NCBI GenBank assembly: GCA_964385045.1
Contig: CAYLNM010000051.1
Coordinates: 1-25,312 of the forward strand
Origin: CAYLNM01 sp964385045
Lineage (GTDB): Bacteria; Planctomycetota; Phycisphaerae; Phycisphaerales; SM1A02
DNA: 25,312 bases
Direction: 5' to 3'
The translations under genes and the position numbers were made by a program. Below are positions 23,253-25,312 of the stretch, piece by piece (the first letter of the stretch is position 1; each line of letters starts with the position of its first letter). The notes below the pieces were generated by a model. The model had not been told where the DNA came from. It ran no database searches and worked only from the letters and a program-made list of their open reading frames with translations.

Positions 23253-25312
23253 GCGCGAGGCGGGTGGTGTGGCCAGCGCGGGCGGCGCGGAACGGGCGGG
23301 CGGCGAACCGGCCGCGGACGGTGCGGGGCTGCGGCTCGGGGCGGCGCTGGCGATCGGCCTCGTCGCGGTGGGCCGGACGCTCGTGACGTTCGCCGAGCAG
23401 CGGCGCTTCGACGTGGATCCCGCGATCGACCCGGCGCCGCTGCCGGGGCTGGGGCCGGCGGGGAGCCAGGCGCTCGACGTCCTGACGCTGGTGGCCGCCG
23501 CCGTCGGGGCGATCGGCCTGTGGCGGGGCGGGCGGTGGCCAGGGGGTGGCCGCGGACCGGCGGCATGGGCGTGGGTCCTCCTCGTGCCCGCGGCGGTGGT
23601 GCTGCTCGGGCACGGACGCGCGGCGATGGCGAACCAGTGGCTCGGCTCGGCGTGGATCGCGGCCGTGGCGGCGGGGGCGGTCGCGTGGGGCCTCGCGGGC
23701 GAGCAGCGGTGCCGGGCGGTGCTGGTCGCGCTGCTGCTGGCGACGATGGTTCCGCTCGCCGCGCGCGGCGTGATGCAGGTGTCGGTCGGGCCGTGGACCG
23801 GCCCCGAGCACGCCGAGACGCTGCGGCAGTGGCGCGGGCAGCGGGAGGCGTTCTTCGCCGACCGCGGCTGGGCCGAGGACTCGCCGGCGGCGCGGATCTT
23901 CGAGCGGCGCCTGATGCAGCCGCAGCCGACGGGGTGGTTCCCGACCACCAACGTGTTCGCGACGCTCGCCGGGGCGACGCTCCTGCTCGGGGCGGGCCTG
24001 GCGTGGGCGGCGGCGCGGGGGCGGGCCGGCCGGGCCGCGGTGGCGGTGCCGGCGGTGGTGGCGGCGGTCGCGGGCGGTCTGCTCGCCCTCACGGGATCGA
24101 AGGGCGCGTGGGCGGCGACGTTGCTGGGGGCGGGCGTTCTCGCCGCGGCGGCGCTGCCGGTCGGCCGGCGGCTGCTCCGCCGGGCGGGACCGTGGCTCGG
24201 GCTGCTCGTCGTGCCCGGCATGCTCGGGCTGGTGGTGCTGCGGGGGGTGCTGCCAGAGGACTTCGGCGGGGACCGAAGCGTGCTGTTCCGCTGGCATTAC
24301 CTGCAGGGTGCCGCCGGAACGCTCGGCGAGTCGGCCGTCACCGGCGTCGGCGCCGGCGGATTCGACGAGGCCTATCTGCGGCACCGGCCGCTCCGCAGCC
24401 CCGAGGAGGTGGCGAGCGCCCACTCGGTCGCCGCCGACTGGCTGGTGGCGGGCGGGATCGCGTCGCTCGGCTGGCTGGCGGGGCTGCTCGCGGTCGCGTG
24501 GGCGGTGGGCCGGGCCGCGGGGCGGGAGCCGAACGGCGAGCCGCCGGCGGAGGTGCGGGTCGGGGGCGATGCCGCCGACCGTGGGCGCATCGGCGGGCTC
24601 GATGCGGTGCTCGCCGCCGGTATCGGGGTGGTCGTCGTCGCGGCGATCGTCGCCGAGCTCGGCCGCCTCGGCGATCTCGAGCTCATGGCCCGCCTCGCGG
24701 GCGGCGCCGGCGCGGTGCTCGTGGCGATCACGGTCCGGCGACTGCTCACGGACGGGCGGGTGGTGCTGCCGGCCGCGGTGCTCGCGGCGCCGGCGATCCT
24801 CGTCCTCGCCCATGCCCAGATCGAGATGACCGCCACGCAGCCGGGGGCCGCGACGTGGTGGGCCGTGCTGCTCGGCGTCGCGGCGGCGGCGGCGAGCGAA
24901 GGTGTCCGGGGCCAGTCCGTCCGCGTTCGTGCGGCCGCGCCGACCGCGGCATGCGCCGTGCTCGCCGGCCTTGCCATCGTCGTCACGCTCGGCGGCCTCG
25001 CGCCCGCGGCTCGTCAGGCGGCCCGTGCCGCGGAGGCGTCCGAGCTCGTCGCGTCCGCCGCCGCCGCCACGCCCCGCGGCCCGGTGCCGACCACCGCTCG
25101 GCTCGCCGCGGCCGATGGGCTTCTCGTCGCGGCCCGGATCGCGCCGCCCGCATCGTGGATGCCGCCCGCGGCCGCGCGTCAGCTCGCCCTCGGCTTCGCG
25201 GCCGCCCGCACGGAGGCCGAGCGGCGGGCGGCCCTCGAGCTCGCCCGCACCGCGTTCCCGCCCGACCCGCCCGCGACCACGCCCATCGGCACGCTCGTCG
25301 CGACGGCGGAGC
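23245..25312 (+). CDS. O-antigen ligase/polymerase (Wzy_C-like) membrane protein, 3' end outside window
   Basis: 689 residues are visible and the frame is open to the edge. The ATG at 23245 overlaps the stop of the WecA-like gene by eight bases. Many hydrophobic helices are present (for example around residues 31-45, 75-95, 105-150). A long polar loop contains the segment ALTGSKGAWAA followed by DRSVLFRWHY and VTGVGAGGFDEAYLRH with ASAHSVAADWLVAGG, the pattern of the Wzy_C/WaaL domain, where the conserved Arg and His lie in the periplasmic loop. Such proteins join polyprenyl-linked glycans to lipid A core or polymerise repeat units. The visible C-terminal part after ~600 is Ala-rich and helical, perhaps a repeat domain. 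Together with the WecA-like protein and LpxI it points to lipopolysaccharide or exopolysaccharide assembly. Confidence 0.85.
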   Translation, partial: MVEREAGGVASAGGAERAGGEPAADGAGLRLGAALAIGLVAVGRTLVTFAEQRRFDVDPAIDPAPLPGLGPAGSQALDVLTLVAAAVGAIGLWRGGRWPGGGRGPAAWAWVLLVPAAVVLLGHGRAAMANQWLGSAWIAAVAAGAVAWGLAGEQRCRAVLVALLLATMVPLAARGVMQVSVGPWTGPEHAETLRQWRGQREAFFADRGWAEDSPAARIFERRLMQPQPTGWFPTTNVFATLAGATLLLGAGLAWAAARGRAGRAAVAVPAVVAAVAGGLLALTGSKGAWAATLLGAGVLAAAALPVGRRLLRRAGPWLGLLVVPGMLGLVVLRGVLPEDFGGDRSVLFRWHYLQGAAGTLGESAVTGVGAGGFDEAYLRHRPLRSPEEVASAHSVAADWLVAGGIASLGWLAGLLAVAWAVGRAAGREPNGEPPAEVRVGGDAADRGRIGGLDAVLAAGIGVVVVAAIVAELGRLGDLELMARLAGGAGAVLVAITVRRLLTDGRVVLPAAVLAAPAILVLAHAQIEMTATQPGAATWWAVLLGVAAAAASEGVRGQSVRVRAAAPTAACAVLAGLAIVVTLGGLAPAARQAARAAEASELVASAAAATPRGPVPTTARLAAADGLLVAARIAPPASWMPPAAARQLALGFAAARTEAERRAALELARTAFPPDPPATTPIGTLVATAE

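Overview
The window is very GC-rich chromosomal DNA (hand counts: 45 of 60 bases GC at 8821-8880, 43 of 60 at 16021-16080). It most resembles a planctomycete, probably of the Phycisphaerae. The grounds are a GyrA with a His-Gly-Glu-Ser-Val-Ile-Tyr-Pro stretch, a secreted protein with an STN-like domain followed by a 'WRANGGDVASIR' block, a PEP-CTERM-like protein ending in a Pro-Gly-Pro-Gly helix and an arginine cluster, and lipid A / O-antigen genes. No sequence search was possible, so the lineage is an inference.

Layout. 1-4184: end of a D-2-hydroxyacid dehydrogenase, an S9 peptidase (minus) and a class I aminotransferase (plus). 4221-6863: a small secreted protein (minus) divergent from an orphan MlaF-type ABC ATPase (plus), then a secreted STN-domain protein. 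6877-10585 (all minus): gyrA, then a STAS protein and an ExbD-like protein as a two-gene unit. 10938-13710 (minus): a TlyA-like methyltransferase without its S4 domain, and a methyl-accepting chemotaxis protein. 13815-17095: two GT2 glycosyltransferases, a zinc-ribbon SAM methyltransferase and a membrane PH-like protein. 17163-20490: an accessory stretch of lower GC (37 of 60 at 19681-19740) with a VOC protein, a DUF4143 ATPase, an MNT/HEPN toxin-antitoxin pair and a PEP-CTERM-like protein. 20491-25312: LOG-family protein and LpxI (minus, overlapping genes), divergent from a WecA/MraY-type transferase and an O-antigen ligase/polymerase that runs off the window. The last block and 13.8-17.1 kb look like envelope and polysaccharide functions.

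The strongest unexplained signal is regulatory. Six genes carry a TANNNT hexamer ending exactly 6 or 7 nt before the start codon, which is where a -10 box must sit for transcription to begin at the start codon itself (leaderless mRNA). Genes without this signal mostly have GGAG/GGAGG ribosome sites and a TANNNT farther upstream. One 47-nt divergent intergenic region holds two such boxes with an inverted repeat between them. Two other divergent pairs share a single ANNNTANNNT core readable as a -10 box on both strands. No tRNA, rRNA, CRISPR array or insertion sequence was recognised.
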